A stretch of 64,000 nt of DNA, taken from the NCBI GenBank assembly GCA_021604865.1, contig BQJU01000014.1, positions 1-64,000 of the forward strand. The letters are read 5' to 3'. The notes below the pieces were generated by a model, which was given only the letters and a program-made list of their open reading frames with translations, did not search any database and was not told where the DNA came from. Of this stretch, positions 16,171 through 25,560 are shown piece after piece (the stretch's first letter is position 1; every line of letters begins with the position of its first letter). This stretch comes from Saprospiraceae bacterium (lineage in GTDB: Bacteria > Bacteroidota > Bacteroidia > Chitinophagales > Saprospiraceae). A program made the position numbers and the translations under genes.

Positions 16171-18384
16171 ATGACCATTGTACGAATTTCTTGCTTGTTA
16201 TTCTTGTGCGCTCAATTTCTTGCTGCTCAGGAACCCTTAAAAGTTGGCGTGGTTTTAAGCGGTGGTGGTGCTAAAGGTTACGCACATGTAGGTGTTTTAA
16301 AAGTGTTGGAAGAAGCTGGCATTCGGGTAGATTACATTGGTGGGGCCAGTATGGGAGCCATTGTCGGTGGATTATATGCTGCCGGTTGGACGCCAGCCCA
16401 AATGGATAGCCTCCTGCACGTGACCGATATTTCCGGGGCTCTTCAGGAGGCACAATCCAGAAACGATAAGTTGTTTTTTGATAAAGAATACGGAGAAAAA
16501 TACGCTATTTCTCTTTCCTTACAGGAATTTAAAGTAAGCCTTCCTTCTGCTTTCTCCAGAGGACAAAAAATATTTGAATTGTTTAGTAAGTGGACAAGAA
16601 GGGTGAACCATATCCGCGATTTTAGCAAATTGCCCATTCCATTTTTTTGTACGGGAACGGATGTTGCTAAAGGAGAAGAAGTTATCATGGATAAAGGGTT
16701 GCTACCACTAGCTATGCGTGCAAGTGGTGCCTTACCGGGGTTACTGGCCCCAGTCAAGATAGATGGGCGGTTGATTAGTGATGGAGGTATTGTTGATAAT
16801 TTTCCGACCAGGGAAATGAAACGAAGAGGTGTAGACATCATCATAGGTGTCAGTGTAGAGGATGGTTTGTATGGGGAGGACGAATTGGGATCAATTGGCA
16901 ATATATTGATGCAAGTTAGCTCCTACCAAATGGTGGAAAGATCAAAAGAGCAAGTAAAATATTGTGACGTTTATCTTCAGCCGGAGATAGGAAATTATGG
17001 CCTTACCAGCTTTGATGCTGTAGATTCTTTAATAGCAAGCGGTGAAGTGAGCGCCAGAGCAGTTTTTGATGACCTGCTTGCAATTGCTCAACGGCAACAG
17101 CAGGCAGCCCCTAATCCGAAAAATCCACTTCCGTTTCATAAAGATACTATTGCTGTTGATTCGCTGATAATGGCAGTTAATCCAGTTTTTTCGAGGGCCA
17201 ATCTCCTGGCATATTTCCCCGTTGATTTGCCTGGGCCAATTACCTCAAATGAAATGTATTCTGGCCTGAAGCGATTATATGGAACTGGCTATTTTAACTT
17301 TATTTATTATCAATTTGACACCTATTCCGAGAATAAAAATCTAATGATTCTGGCTCCAGAAATTAAACCTGGGTATGACCGTCAATTACGTCTGGGTTTA
17401 CATTACGATCCGGTTTTTAAGAGTAGCCTATTGTTAAATTTAACTTTTTTAAACCTCGGGGTGAAAAATTCGATAGGTTCCATCGATCTGATCCTTGGTG
17501 ATAAATTTCGTTATGAATTTAACTATCTGGTTAAAAACGGCTCAAAACCGGATGTTGGGTTTAATTCCTATCTGCGGTTTAACGATATTTCTTTTGAATT
17601 GGGTCGTCCAATTCCGATAAATGATTCGCTTGATCTGGAGGAAATACAACTTAATTTCCTGGATTTTTCTAATGAAATTTATACCCGGCTTTTTAGTAAT
17701 AACTACCTGTCTATGGGGTTTGCAGCCGAACTGAAGTATTTTCGATCTTCTACTGATCAAATTCTCGCTTCTTCCCCTAATTCAGAATACGCCACCAATC
17801 GGGGTTTCTATTTTAACGGATCAGCATTTTTTAAATACGATACAAAAGATCAGATTTCCTTTCCGTCCAGAGGCACAAAAATCGATTTCAATGCTAGAAT
17901 CATCAATCCATTGTTCAGAACTAATGACCCTAATACCAATGGATGGGGACTAAATCTAGATTTGGATTATCACAAAATATTTCCAATCAATGATCGCTTT
18001 AGCCTTGGATTTAGGGCAAATGTTGGCATTACATTTGGTGATCCGGCGCAGCCGTATTATTATTTGCTGGGGAGCAACAACGAAAATCTGATCAATAATT
18101 TTAAACCATTTATCGGATTGCCATTTGCCAAATTTTCCGGCACAGATTTGGTGAGTGGGCAGTTATATGGTAGGTATCGGCTTTTTAAGAATCATTTTAT
18201 TACCCTGAGTACCCAAAGGGCCTATCTGAATAATTCTTTAAATACTACAAACAACCAGGATCTTAATTTTTATAGTGTAGGCGTTAGCTATGGATTAAAG
18301 ACCGCACTAGGCCCCATTGAATTGACTTATGGGATATCTAATGAAGAGAGTACCCTGTGGTTTAATTTGGGGTATTGGTTTTAA
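16171..18384 (+). CDS. Patatin-like phospholipase with C-terminal outer-membrane beta-barrel
   Basis: A 737-residue protein in the style of PlpD-type (type Vd) secreted phospholipases. After a signal peptide (residues 1-20, ending LAAQ) comes the patatin domain: oxyanion loop GGGAKG at 31-36, nucleophile Ser60 in GASMG, and catalytic Asp204 in DGG. Residues about 340-410 look like a POTRA-type linker (MYSGLKRLYGTGYFN). The remainder is strand-rich with alternating aromatic residues and ends in ...TLWFNLGYWF, whose final aromatic residue is the usual outer-membrane barrel signal. I chose ATG 16171 because the longer frame starts at TTG and adds nine residues before the signal. Likely exports or displays a lipid acyl hydrolase. 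Confidence 0.88.
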   Translation: MTIVRISCLLFLCAQFLAAQEPLKVGVVLSGGGAKGYAHVGVLKVLEEAGIRVDYIGGASMGAIVGGLYAAGWTPAQMDSLLHVTDISGALQEAQSRNDKLFFDKEYGEKYAISLSLQEFKVSLPSAFSRGQKIFELFSKWTRRVNHIRDFSKLPIPFFCTGTDVAKGEEVIMDKGLLPLAMRASGALPGLLAPVKIDGRLISDGGIVDNFPTREMKRRGVDIIIGVSVEDGLYGEDELGSIGNILMQVSSYQMVERSKEQVKYCDVYLQPEIGNYGLTSFDAVDSLIASGEVSARAVFDDLLAIAQRQQQAAPNPKNPLPFHKDTIAVDSLIMAVNPVFSRANLLAYFPVDLPGPITSNEMYSGLKRLYGTGYFNFIYYQFDTYSENKNLMILAPEIKPGYDRQLRLGLHYDPVFKSSLLLNLTFLNLGVKNSIGSIDLILGDKFRYEFNYLVKNGSKPDVGFNSYLRFNDISFELGRPIPINDSLDLEEIQLNFLDFSNEIYTRLFSNNYLSMGFAAELKYFRSSTDQILASSPNSEYATNRGFYFNGSAFFKYDTKDQISFPSRGTKIDFNARIINPLFRTNDPNTNGWGLNLDLDYHKIFPINDRFSLGFRANVGITFGDPAQPYYYLLGSNNENLINNFKPFIGLPFAKFSGTDLVSGQLYGRYRLFKNHFITLSTQRAYLNNSLNTTNNQDLNFYSVGVSYGLKTALGPIELTYGISNEESTLWFNLGYWF

Positions 18385-18417
18385 ATCGTATTTGCCACCC
18401 AAAGCCGACCTCGAAGC

Positions 18418-19470
18418 TTATCGAAAACTATCATTGATCTTATCCAGTGCTTCCGGTCCTGGGCACAAATCCTTTTCCTGTAAGCTATTTAGCGGACTGG
18501 GAACCGTCTCTACCAATTCGTGCATATCCTGGCTTTCGGGATTGATATACAACAGACCGGTCAGGATTTCTCCTTTGGCCTTTGCCGACTGTAGGTTATT
18601 AAAGGCTGAACGGCGATCTGTTGGGTTCCAATCGGGCGCCAGCTTTTGTAGCTGAATTGTCGAACCGTCATGCAGACTAACACTGGTGGTCGATCCTTCA
18701 GGATAAGCCACCGTTATTTCTTCCTCTTCAGGTACCAGGTCGATGGTAGCCGTGGCTTCCATGTGATCCCGGACGAAATCATAAGATTTGGTAGACCCTT
18801 TATTATTGTTGAAAGTTACACAAGGAGATAACACATCCAAAAAGGCGAACCCTGGATGGGAAATAGCTGCTTTGATCAGGGGCACAAGTTGTGTTTTGTC
18901 TCCAGAAAAACTACGAGCAACAAAAGTAGCACCAAGCTCCAGCGATAACCCCACCAAATCAATAGCTTCAAATGGATTGATTGAACCGGCCTTACTGATG
19001 GAGCCAAAATCTGCCGTTGCGGAATCCTGGCCTTTAGTCAGCCCATAACACCCATTATTCATGACAATGTAAACCATATTCAGGTTGCGCCGAATTACAT
19101 GAACAAATTGGCCCATACCTATAGAGGCGGTATCTCCATCTCCGGAAACACCCAAATAAATCAGGTCCCGATTGGCCATGTTAGCACCGGTGGTAATAGA
19201 AGGCATCCGCCCATGTACGGAGTTGAAACCATGAGATTTACCCAAGAAATAGGTTGGGGTTTTAGAGGAACAACCGATTCCTGACACCTTGGCAATTTTA
19301 TGTGGCTCGATCGACAATTCAAAACATGCCTGTACTATTGCTCCACTAATAGAGTCGTGGCCACAACCGGCACAAAGGGTAGAAATGGCACCTTCATAAT
19401 CAGCTTTATAATAGCCAATTTTATTTTTTGGCAGCAGAGGATGCCGGAATTTAGGTTTTATAAAAGTCAT
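18418..19470 (-). CDS. korB: 2-oxoacid:ferredoxin oxidoreductase, beta subunit
   Basis: The thiamine-diphosphate and iron-sulfur subunit of a 2-oxoacid (probably 2-oxoglutarate) ferredoxin oxidoreductase, which converts the 2-oxoacid and CoA to acyl-CoA, CO2 and reduced ferredoxin. TLCAGCGHDSISG (Cys33, Cys36), GIGCSSKTP, VHGRMPSITTGA and the ThDP/Mg motif GDGD...MNNGCYGLTKGQ are all present. Its ATG overlaps the alpha-subunit stop as ATGA. At 350 residues it is slightly longer than archaeal beta subunits (about 290), with a C-terminal extension. It is the last gene of a three-gene operon. Choice of 2-oxoglutarate over pyruvate is inference from the subunit arrangement. Confidence 0.9.
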   Translation of the reverse strand: MTFIKPKFRHPLLPKNKIGYYKADYEGAISTLCAGCGHDSISGAIVQACFELSIEPHKIAKVSGIGCSSKTPTYFLGKSHGFNSVHGRMPSITTGANMANRDLIYLGVSGDGDTASIGMGQFVHVIRRNLNMVYIVMNNGCYGLTKGQDSATADFGSISKAGSINPFEAIDLVGLSLELGATFVARSFSGDKTQLVPLIKAAISHPGFAFLDVLSPCVTFNNNKGSTKSYDFVRDHMEATATIDLVPEEEEITVAYPEGSTTSVSLHDGSTIQLQKLAPDWNPTDRRSAFNNLQSAKAKGEILTGLLYINPESQDMHELVETVPSPLNSLQEKDLCPGPEALDKINDSFR

Positions 19471-21299
19471 AATACTTTGCTTTTGTGGTTGGCAGGTTCA
19501 GGTAAATTGGATAAAATTTTTTGCATAATCGCATCTGCAGTGATAGGCATGCCATCATAATTCAATACGGGCACTAATTGTGCTGGTGGTATTTCCAGCT
19601 CATTGACCAATAATGACCTGAATTGACCATCGCGATTTTGTTCGATTACAAAAACCCGTTTGTGTGCCTTTACAAAATCGACAACATGCTGATTGAAAGG
19701 CAACGCTTTAATACGTATTGCATCTAAGTTAATGCCCTGTTGTTTCAGTAAATCCATAGCTTCCAGGGCTGCATAAGTGGTGGTGCCGAAAAAGAGAATC
19801 CCATCGGTACTACTGTTTTGCTCCTGATACATTTCAGGAGTCGGCACATATTTTTTTGCTGTTTCCCATTTTTTCAGTATCCGATCTACAATGCGTACAT
19901 AAACAGCCCCATCTTCTGTATATTTAGCATATTCATCCCGGGAAGTTCCTCTGGTGAAAAAAGACCCTTTTGTGGGATGGGTACCCGGAATGGTCCGGTA
20001 ACAAATACCGTCATCATCTACATCTAAATACCGGCCATATTTTTCAATTTGATCCAGATCATCAGCATTCAACACTTTACCCCGGTCATAAGTCCGCTTT
20101 TCATCCCAAACCAGTGGAGGAGAAAGGTGACTATTCATGCCTAAATCCAGATCAGACATTACAATGATTGGCGTTTGCAGACGATCAGCCAAATCAAAGG
20201 CATCAGCAGTCATTTCAAAACATTCGGCTGGTGTACTGGGAAATAACAAAATGTGTTTGGTATCTCCGTGAGAGGCGTAAGCAGAAGATAAAATGTCGGG
20301 TTGTTGGGTTCGGGTTGGCATCCCGGTGGAAGGACCTCCACGTTGCACATTAACTAGAACAACCGGAATTTCTGCAAAATAAGCCAGGCCAATAAATTCA
20401 CTCATTAGGGATACTCCCGGCCCGCTGGTAGCAGTAAAAGATCGAGCACCATTCCAGGTAGCCCCGATCACCATACCGATGGCAGCGAGTTCGTCTTCTG
20501 CTTGGAGAATAGCATATTTTTTCTTGCCCGTTTCCGGGTCAATCCTTAGTTTTTTGGCATAAGTCTCAAAACCTTTCACTACAGAAGTAGAAGGGGTAAT
20601 CGGATACCATGCAGCAACGGTAGCGCCTGCATAAATGGCCCCTAAACCAGTTGCCATATTACCTTCTATCATGATTTTATCACCGATTTTATCCCGGCGT
20701 TCCAAATGGATATTAAGGGGGTATTCATAGTGGTCCAAAACATATTGGTACCCCAATTCCAGGGATTTGAAATTGGGAGGAATCAGTTTTTCTTTTTTGC
20801 CAAACTGTTCCCGAATAATTTGTTTCAATACCTCCAGATCAATATTGATCAATGCAGCCAATGCCCCAACATAAATCACGTTCTTGAATAGTTGTTGTTG
20901 ACGAGGATGATCAAAGTGCTGCATGCTTAACTCCATCATGGGAATACCCAGATAGTGAATATCGTCCCGGATATATTCCTGATGCAATTTTTTAGTGCTA
21001 TCGTAAACAAAATACCCTCCAGGTTTGACATCTTGAATATCTCTGGCCTGAGTTTGAGCGTTTACACCCACCAGTAAATCAATGCCATCTCTGCGCCCCA
21101 AATACCCATTTTCATTGATCCGAACCTCGTACCAGGTAGGCAATCCTTGAATATTGGATGGAAAAATGTTTTTTGGAGAAACGGGGATACCCATTCGAAA
21201 AATCGCTTTGGAAAACATATTATTGGCACTGGCTGATCCGGTACCATTGACATTGGCAAAACGAATGACCATGTCATTGACAATACTTACTTGGTGCAT
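19467..21299 (-). CDS. korA: 2-oxoacid:ferredoxin oxidoreductase, fused gamma-alpha subunit
   Basis: A 610-residue fusion. Residues 1-200 are the gamma domain, which in separate form is KorC/PorG (GTGSASANNMFSKA, then VKPGGYFVYD). The alpha (pyrimidine-binding) domain starts near 212 with GNMATGLGAIYAG and WYPITPSTSV, followed by ATSGPGVSLMSEFIGLAYFAEIP split by the usual glycines, and RGGPSTGMPTR. This gamma-alpha fusion is common in aerobic and facultative bacteria with 2-oxoglutarate:ferredoxin oxidoreductase. It overlaps its upstream neighbour by 13 bases and korB by four, so the three genes are almost certainly co-translated. It works with KorB and a ferredoxin in central carbon metabolism. 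Confidence 0.9.
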   Translation of the reverse strand: MHQVSIVNDMVIRFANVNGTGSASANNMFSKAIFRMGIPVSPKNIFPSNIQGLPTWYEVRINENGYLGRRDGIDLLVGVNAQTQARDIQDVKPGGYFVYDSTKKLHQEYIRDDIHYLGIPMMELSMQHFDHPRQQQLFKNVIYVGALAALINIDLEVLKQIIREQFGKKEKLIPPNFKSLELGYQYVLDHYEYPLNIHLERRDKIGDKIMIEGNMATGLGAIYAGATVAAWYPITPSTSVVKGFETYAKKLRIDPETGKKKYAILQAEDELAAIGMVIGATWNGARSFTATSGPGVSLMSEFIGLAYFAEIPVVLVNVQRGGPSTGMPTRTQQPDILSSAYASHGDTKHILLFPSTPAECFEMTADAFDLADRLQTPIIVMSDLDLGMNSHLSPPLVWDEKRTYDRGKVLNADDLDQIEKYGRYLDVDDDGICYRTIPGTHPTKGSFFTRGTSRDEYAKYTEDGAVYVRIVDRILKKWETAKKYVPTPEMYQEQNSSTDGILFFGTTTYAALEAMDLLKQQGINLDAIRIKALPFNQHVVDFVKAHKRVFVIEQNRDGQFRSLLVNELEIPPAQLVPVLNYDGMPITADAIMQKILSNLPEPANHKSKVL

Positions 21300-23071
21300 G
21301 TGTGTCCCGCTTTTGTAACGTTGTATAAGAATTTCTGCATGTCCCAGGCTGCTGTAGGACAGCGCTCAGCACACAGCCCACAGTGTAAACAAACATCTTC
21401 GTCTTTAACCATGACTCTCATTGTAGGAAGAATATCAGAAACGTACAGGTCCTGACTTCTATCATTGGCTGGAGCATTTAACCGTCCCCTTAGGTCATCT
21501 TCGCCTCCATTTGTTGTGAAAGTAATGCAAGAGGTGGGGCATATATCTACACAGGCATCACATTCAATACAACTGGTGGTGTCGAAGACCGTTTGTACAT
21601 CACAATTCAGGCATCGCTGGGCTTCCTTAAATCCGGTAGATATATCGAAACCGAGTTCTACCTCAACTTTTCGATCATTCAGCGTGAATTTCTTATCCTC
21701 ATGAGGTACTTCATAACGAACGTCGTCTACTACCGGACTATCGTAAATCCATTCGTGAATACTCATCTTTTGCCGGATAAGATTGGTCATAGGAGGTGGC
21801 CTGTCGTATACGTCATTTCCGTGGCAGAACTGGTGGATAGAAATGGCTGCCTGATGACCATGTGCAGCTGCAGTGATAATGTTTTCGGGCCCAAAAGCCG
21901 CATCTCCTCCAAAAAACACCTTGGGTAGGGTAGATTGAAAAGAAACTTTATCCAAAACCGGTACATCCCACTTTCCAAATTCGATTCCCAGGTCTCTTTC
22001 TATCCAGGGAAAAGAATTGTCTTGGCCAATAGCGATAATGACGTCATCGGCTTCCATGAATACATCGGGTTCGCCAGTAGGAATCAGACTTCTTTTGCCA
22101 TTTTCGTCGTATTCAGCCCTGACGTTGCCAAAAATAACGCCTGTTAACTGGCCATTTTCGACCACAAATTCTTTTGGAGGCATATTATTGTAAAATGGAA
22201 TGTCTTCCGCCATGGCGTCTTTAATTTCCCAAGGGGAAGCTTTCATGGTCTCAAAAGGACTACGCACGACTACCCGGACATCCTCACCACCCAGCCTACG
22301 GGAAGTCCGGCAACAATCCATTGCCGTATTACCGCCTCCGAGAATGATCACCTTTTTGCCTATCTTATCGACATGTTCAAAGGCTACGGACGCCAGAAAT
22401 TCAATGCCTATGTGAATATTTTTATCTGCTTCTTCTCTTCCCGGAATATTCAGATCCCGACCTTTGGGTGCGCCGGTGCCTACAAAGACAGCATCGTAAC
22501 CTTTTTCCAGGATTTCCTTCATACTGGAAACGAAATGATTGAAATGGGTGTGAATGCCCATATCGATAATGTAGTTGACCTCTTCATCCAAAACGGATTC
22601 AGGAAGCCGGAAAGAAGGGATTTGAGTACGCATCATACCTCCCCCCTTATGCCATTCGTCATACAGATGGATATCATACCCCAGAGGAGCCAGATCACGG
22701 GCAACAGTCAAAGAAGCTGGACCACCACCGATGAGGGCTATCTTTTTGCCGTTTTTTTCTTTGGGTGCCTTTGGCATCAAATGTTTTACGGCTCCCTTAT
22801 TGTCAGCAGCTACCCGTTTTAACCGGCAGATAGCTACCGGTTCTTCTTCGATTCTACCCCTACGGCAGGCTGGTTCACAAGGTCGGTCACAAGTACGCCC
22901 CAAAATTCCGGGAAATACATTTGATTCCCAATTGACCATATATGCCTCTGTATACTTTTCTGCAGCAATCAGGCGTATATACTCAGGAACTGGCGTATGC
23001 GCAGGGCAGGCAAACTGACAATCGACTACCTTGTGGAAATACTCAGGATCATTGATATTTGTTGGCTCCAA
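21287..23071 (-). CDS. GltD-like FAD/NAD(P) oxidoreductase with C-terminal ferredoxin domain
   Basis: A 594-residue flavoprotein of the glutamate-synthase small-subunit type. The N-terminal Fer4_20 region holds two cysteine clusters (CQFACPAH and CDRPCEPACRRG). An FAD site follows (ALIGGGPASLTVARDLA), then a second Rossmann motif for NAD(P) (VIILGGGNTAMDCCRT). The C terminus adds an 8-iron ferredoxin domain (CIECDACVDICP and CLHCGLCAERCP). As first gene of the korAB operon it is well placed to pass electrons between reduced ferredoxin and NAD(P)H; that is inference. The start is TTG at 23071: no in-frame ATG lies ahead of it, and TAA closes the frame six codons upstream. The family is firm; its physiological direction is not. 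Confidence 0.85.
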   Translation of the reverse strand: MEPTNINDPEYFHKVVDCQFACPAHTPVPEYIRLIAAEKYTEAYMVNWESNVFPGILGRTCDRPCEPACRRGRIEEEPVAICRLKRVAADNKGAVKHLMPKAPKEKNGKKIALIGGGPASLTVARDLAPLGYDIHLYDEWHKGGGMMRTQIPSFRLPESVLDEEVNYIIDMGIHTHFNHFVSSMKEILEKGYDAVFVGTGAPKGRDLNIPGREEADKNIHIGIEFLASVAFEHVDKIGKKVIILGGGNTAMDCCRTSRRLGGEDVRVVVRSPFETMKASPWEIKDAMAEDIPFYNNMPPKEFVVENGQLTGVIFGNVRAEYDENGKRSLIPTGEPDVFMEADDVIIAIGQDNSFPWIERDLGIEFGKWDVPVLDKVSFQSTLPKVFFGGDAAFGPENIITAAAHGHQAAISIHQFCHGNDVYDRPPPMTNLIRQKMSIHEWIYDSPVVDDVRYEVPHEDKKFTLNDRKVEVELGFDISTGFKEAQRCLNCDVQTVFDTTSCIECDACVDICPTSCITFTTNGGEDDLRGRLNAPANDRSQDLYVSDILPTMRVMVKDEDVCLHCGLCAERCPTAAWDMQKFLYNVTKAGHTCTK

Positions 23072-23220
23072 AATATATTTTACTTAATAGGTTAAAAAAC
23101 ACTTTTTCTAAGGGTAAAGATTAAAAATAAGAAAGGAAAATTAATTATTTTTTTTAAAAACAAAATAATATGCAAGCTTAAATCCTTTAATTTGATACTA
23201 GCCAACCAAATTCAACAATT

Positions 23221-24438
23221 ATGAAACTATTGATTTTAAGTATCCTATTGTCGTTATCTTGCTTGACTGCCGGGCTCTCCCAGGCTGATTTTGAAAAGCG
23301 GATTCAGACCGAATTAATTATGGTTGAAACGGGTGATGTAGTGGAATTACCACCAGGGACGTTCATGATTTCAGGGAGTTTATTGATGGATGGAAAAAAA
23401 AATGTGACCATAAAAGGCGCTGGTAGGGAAAAAACTTACCTTTCTTTTTCGGATCAACAACGTGGTGCAGAAGGCATCAAAATTACCAATTCCGAAAATA
23501 TTACCCTGGAAGATTTTACAATCCAGGACACCAAAGGTGATTGTATCAAAGTACAAGACACCAAAGGAATTACCTTTAGGAATGTAAGAGCCGAATGGAC
23601 TGGCAAGGCCAGTAAAAAAAATGGAGCTTATGGTCTTTATCCAGTACAATGTGAAGCAGTATTGATTGAAGGATGTGAGGCGATTGGTGCTTCCGATGCC
23701 GGCATTTACGTGGGACAATCACACCAGATTGTTGTCCGAAAATCAAGAGCTTACCGCAATGTGGCCGGTATCGAAATCGAAAATTCAACTATGGCCGATG
23801 TATATGAAAATGTGGCGGAGGGAAATACCGGTGGTATTCTTGTGTTCGACCTTCCAGGACTGATCAAAAAGAAGGGAGGGAATGTACGTGTTTTCAATAA
23901 TATAGTAAGCGCCAATAACTACAAAAACTTTGCTCCTAAAGGGAACACTGTTGGCCAGGTAGCACCAGGAACAGGCATCTTGATATTGGCGGCCAGTGAT
24001 GTGGAAATTTTTGATAATCAGATCATTGACAATAAAACGGTAGGAACGGGCATCCTCAGTTATTTTTTTACCGAAAAACCTATTGAAGATGAAGATTATT
24101 ATCCCTATCCCGCACGAATCTCTATCCATGACAATGTTTATGAAAAAGGGGACAACGGTAAAATGCAACCCACCTGGAAACACAAGGTTGGCTTTTGGTT
24201 GTACCTTAAATTTGGACGTAAAGTGCCCAATATCCTCTATGATGGCATTGTAGAAGATGATTTTTTAGACACAAATGGCCACCTCAAGCCGGAATACCAG
24301 ATATGTCTAAAAAATAACACCAACGGTACCTTTCTAAATTTAAATGCAAGGGAAGATTTAAAAAGTTTCAATACGGATGTTACGGGCTTTGAATGTGAAC
24401 AACCCGCTTTAAAACCAGCGGATTTAGTCAATAATTAG
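23221..24438 (+). CDS. Secreted right-handed parallel beta-helix protein
   Basis: A 405-residue exported protein (signal peptide 1-20, MKLLILSILLSLSCLTAGLS). Residues 35-290 are a run of beta-helix rungs: GTFMISGSL, KNVTIKGAG, GIKITNSENITLEDF, GDCIKVQDTKGITFRNV, AGIYVGQSHQIVVRKSRAY, AGIEIENSTMADVYEN, GILILAASDVEIFDNQI. It fits the bacterial parallel beta-helix family (TIGR03805 type) that habitually sits beside a diheme cytochrome of the SO2930 type, which is exactly the next gene, two bases downstream. No polysaccharide-lyase catalytic motif is clear. The function of the pair is not established; extracytoplasmic redox or glycan work is a guess. Confidence 0.8.
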   Translation: MKLLILSILLSLSCLTAGLSQADFEKRIQTELIMVETGDVVELPPGTFMISGSLLMDGKKNVTIKGAGREKTYLSFSDQQRGAEGIKITNSENITLEDFTIQDTKGDCIKVQDTKGITFRNVRAEWTGKASKKNGAYGLYPVQCEAVLIEGCEAIGASDAGIYVGQSHQIVVRKSRAYRNVAGIEIENSTMADVYENVAEGNTGGILVFDLPGLIKKKGGNVRVFNNIVSANNYKNFAPKGNTVGQVAPGTGILILAASDVEIFDNQIIDNKTVGTGILSYFFTEKPIEDEDYYPYPARISIHDNVYEKGDNGKMQPTWKHKVGFWLYLKFGRKVPNILYDGIVEDDFLDTNGHLKPEYQICLKNNTNGTFLNLNAREDLKSFNTDVTGFECEQPALKPADLVNN

Positions 24439-24440
24439 AT

Positions 24441-25487
24441 ATGAAAATCTTTAAGAGCATAACTTGCCTGCTGTTTGGTCTTTTGATGGTGAGTCTTGTT
24501 GCGCCAAACAGAAAAACTGAGTTAACGGACAAATACCCGGCAGTGCTTTCGGATTATGGTTTTTTTGCTGGTGAAATGGCCGCACTTCAACCGGCAGAAG
24601 GAGTGTTGCCTTATGAGGTAAATGCGGCTTTGTTTTCTGATTACGCTTATAAATCCCGAATGATCAGGATGCCTGAAGACGCAATGGCTACCTACCAGGC
24701 AGAAACGGTTTTTGACTTACCAGAAGGAACGGAATTAATCAAAACCTTTTATTATCCCATTGATGCTAAAAAACCGGGAAAAGGCAGGATAATTGTGGAA
24801 ACCCGGGTACTTAAAAAAGAAAAAGGAAAATGGATAGGTTTGCCTTACATCTGGAATGAAACACAAACAGAAGCTTTTCTTGAAGTAGCGGGGGGAAGCC
24901 GGGAAATTAAGTGGAAAGACGAACATGGCAAAAAACAGACCCTAACCTATCAAGTTCCCAATATGGTGCAATGTAAATCTTGCCATTCCCATGCTGCTGA
25001 GATGGTGCCGATTGGCATCACTGCTCGACAATTGAATAGATCCATTGGAAAAGCAGATAGCAATCAATTGACCAAATGGCAACAAAACGCATTGCTTCAA
25101 GGGTTGCCTGCACCTGAAAATATTCCTAGAATGGCTAGTTGGGAAAATCCTGAGAGTGGAACGGTTGCAGACAGAGCCCGCGCCTATTTGGACAGCAATT
25201 GCGGACATTGTCACAATCCGAAAGGCCCGGCCAATACTTCGGGTATGTACCTGGACATAGCCACCTCCAACCCTGCTCAGTGGGGAGTCCATAAAGCGCC
25301 AATTGCTGCTGGAAAAGGAGCAGGTGGCCGCCTTTTCGGCATTGTACCGGGCCAACCCAATGCCTCTATCCTGACCTATAGGATGGAGTCAACTGATCCT
25401 GGTGAAATGATGCCAGAATTGGGTAGGCAATTGATTCATAAGGAGGGATTGGATCTGGTGAAGGCCTGGATTAAAGAAATGGAGTGA
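24441..25487 (+). CDS. Diheme c-type cytochrome, SO2930/HNE_0200-like
   Basis: A 348-residue exported protein with two heme-attachment motifs, CKSCH (178-182) and CGHCH (254-258), and a hydrophobic N-terminal signal (residues 4-20). The middle contains ALFSDYAYKSRMIRMP and GTELIKTFYYP, which are family traits of the SO2930-type cytochromes (TIGR03806). It follows the beta-helix gene by two bases, so the two are an operon, a pairing known in many bacteria. Methionine ligands cannot be assigned safely by eye; PGEMMPELG near residue 315 is a candidate. It probably acts in the periplasm as an electron carrier for a partner enzyme that is not in view. Confidence 0.88.
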   Translation: MKIFKSITCLLFGLLMVSLVAPNRKTELTDKYPAVLSDYGFFAGEMAALQPAEGVLPYEVNAALFSDYAYKSRMIRMPEDAMATYQAETVFDLPEGTELIKTFYYPIDAKKPGKGRIIVETRVLKKEKGKWIGLPYIWNETQTEAFLEVAGGSREIKWKDEHGKKQTLTYQVPNMVQCKSCHSHAAEMVPIGITARQLNRSIGKADSNQLTKWQQNALLQGLPAPENIPRMASWENPESGTVADRARAYLDSNCGHCHNPKGPANTSGMYLDIATSNPAQWGVHKAPIAAGKGAGGRLFGIVPGQPNASILTYRMESTDPGEMMPELGRQLIHKEGLDLVKAWIKEME

Positions 25488-25527
25488 AATCACAGATACG
25501 GTTTGATGTTTATCTGTAGTAAAACGC

Positions 25528-25556
25528 TTGATTATTCCAGCCAAAGTATATCTTTG
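25528..25556 (+). promoter_or_regulatory. Promoter, TTG-N18-TATCTTTG, of guaA
   Basis: TTG at 25528-25530, an 18-base spacer and TATCTTTG at 25549-25556 match the Bacteroidota consensus. Only CCCC separates the element from the guaA ATG at 25561, which implies a very short or absent 5' leader. Confidence 0.6.
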
Positions 25557-25560
25557 CCCC

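Noticed and set aside
25492-25517. ACAGATA/TATCTGT inverted repeat before guaA
   Set aside because: Short arms and wide spacing, no T-run and no regulator gene nearby, so not called as an operator or terminator.
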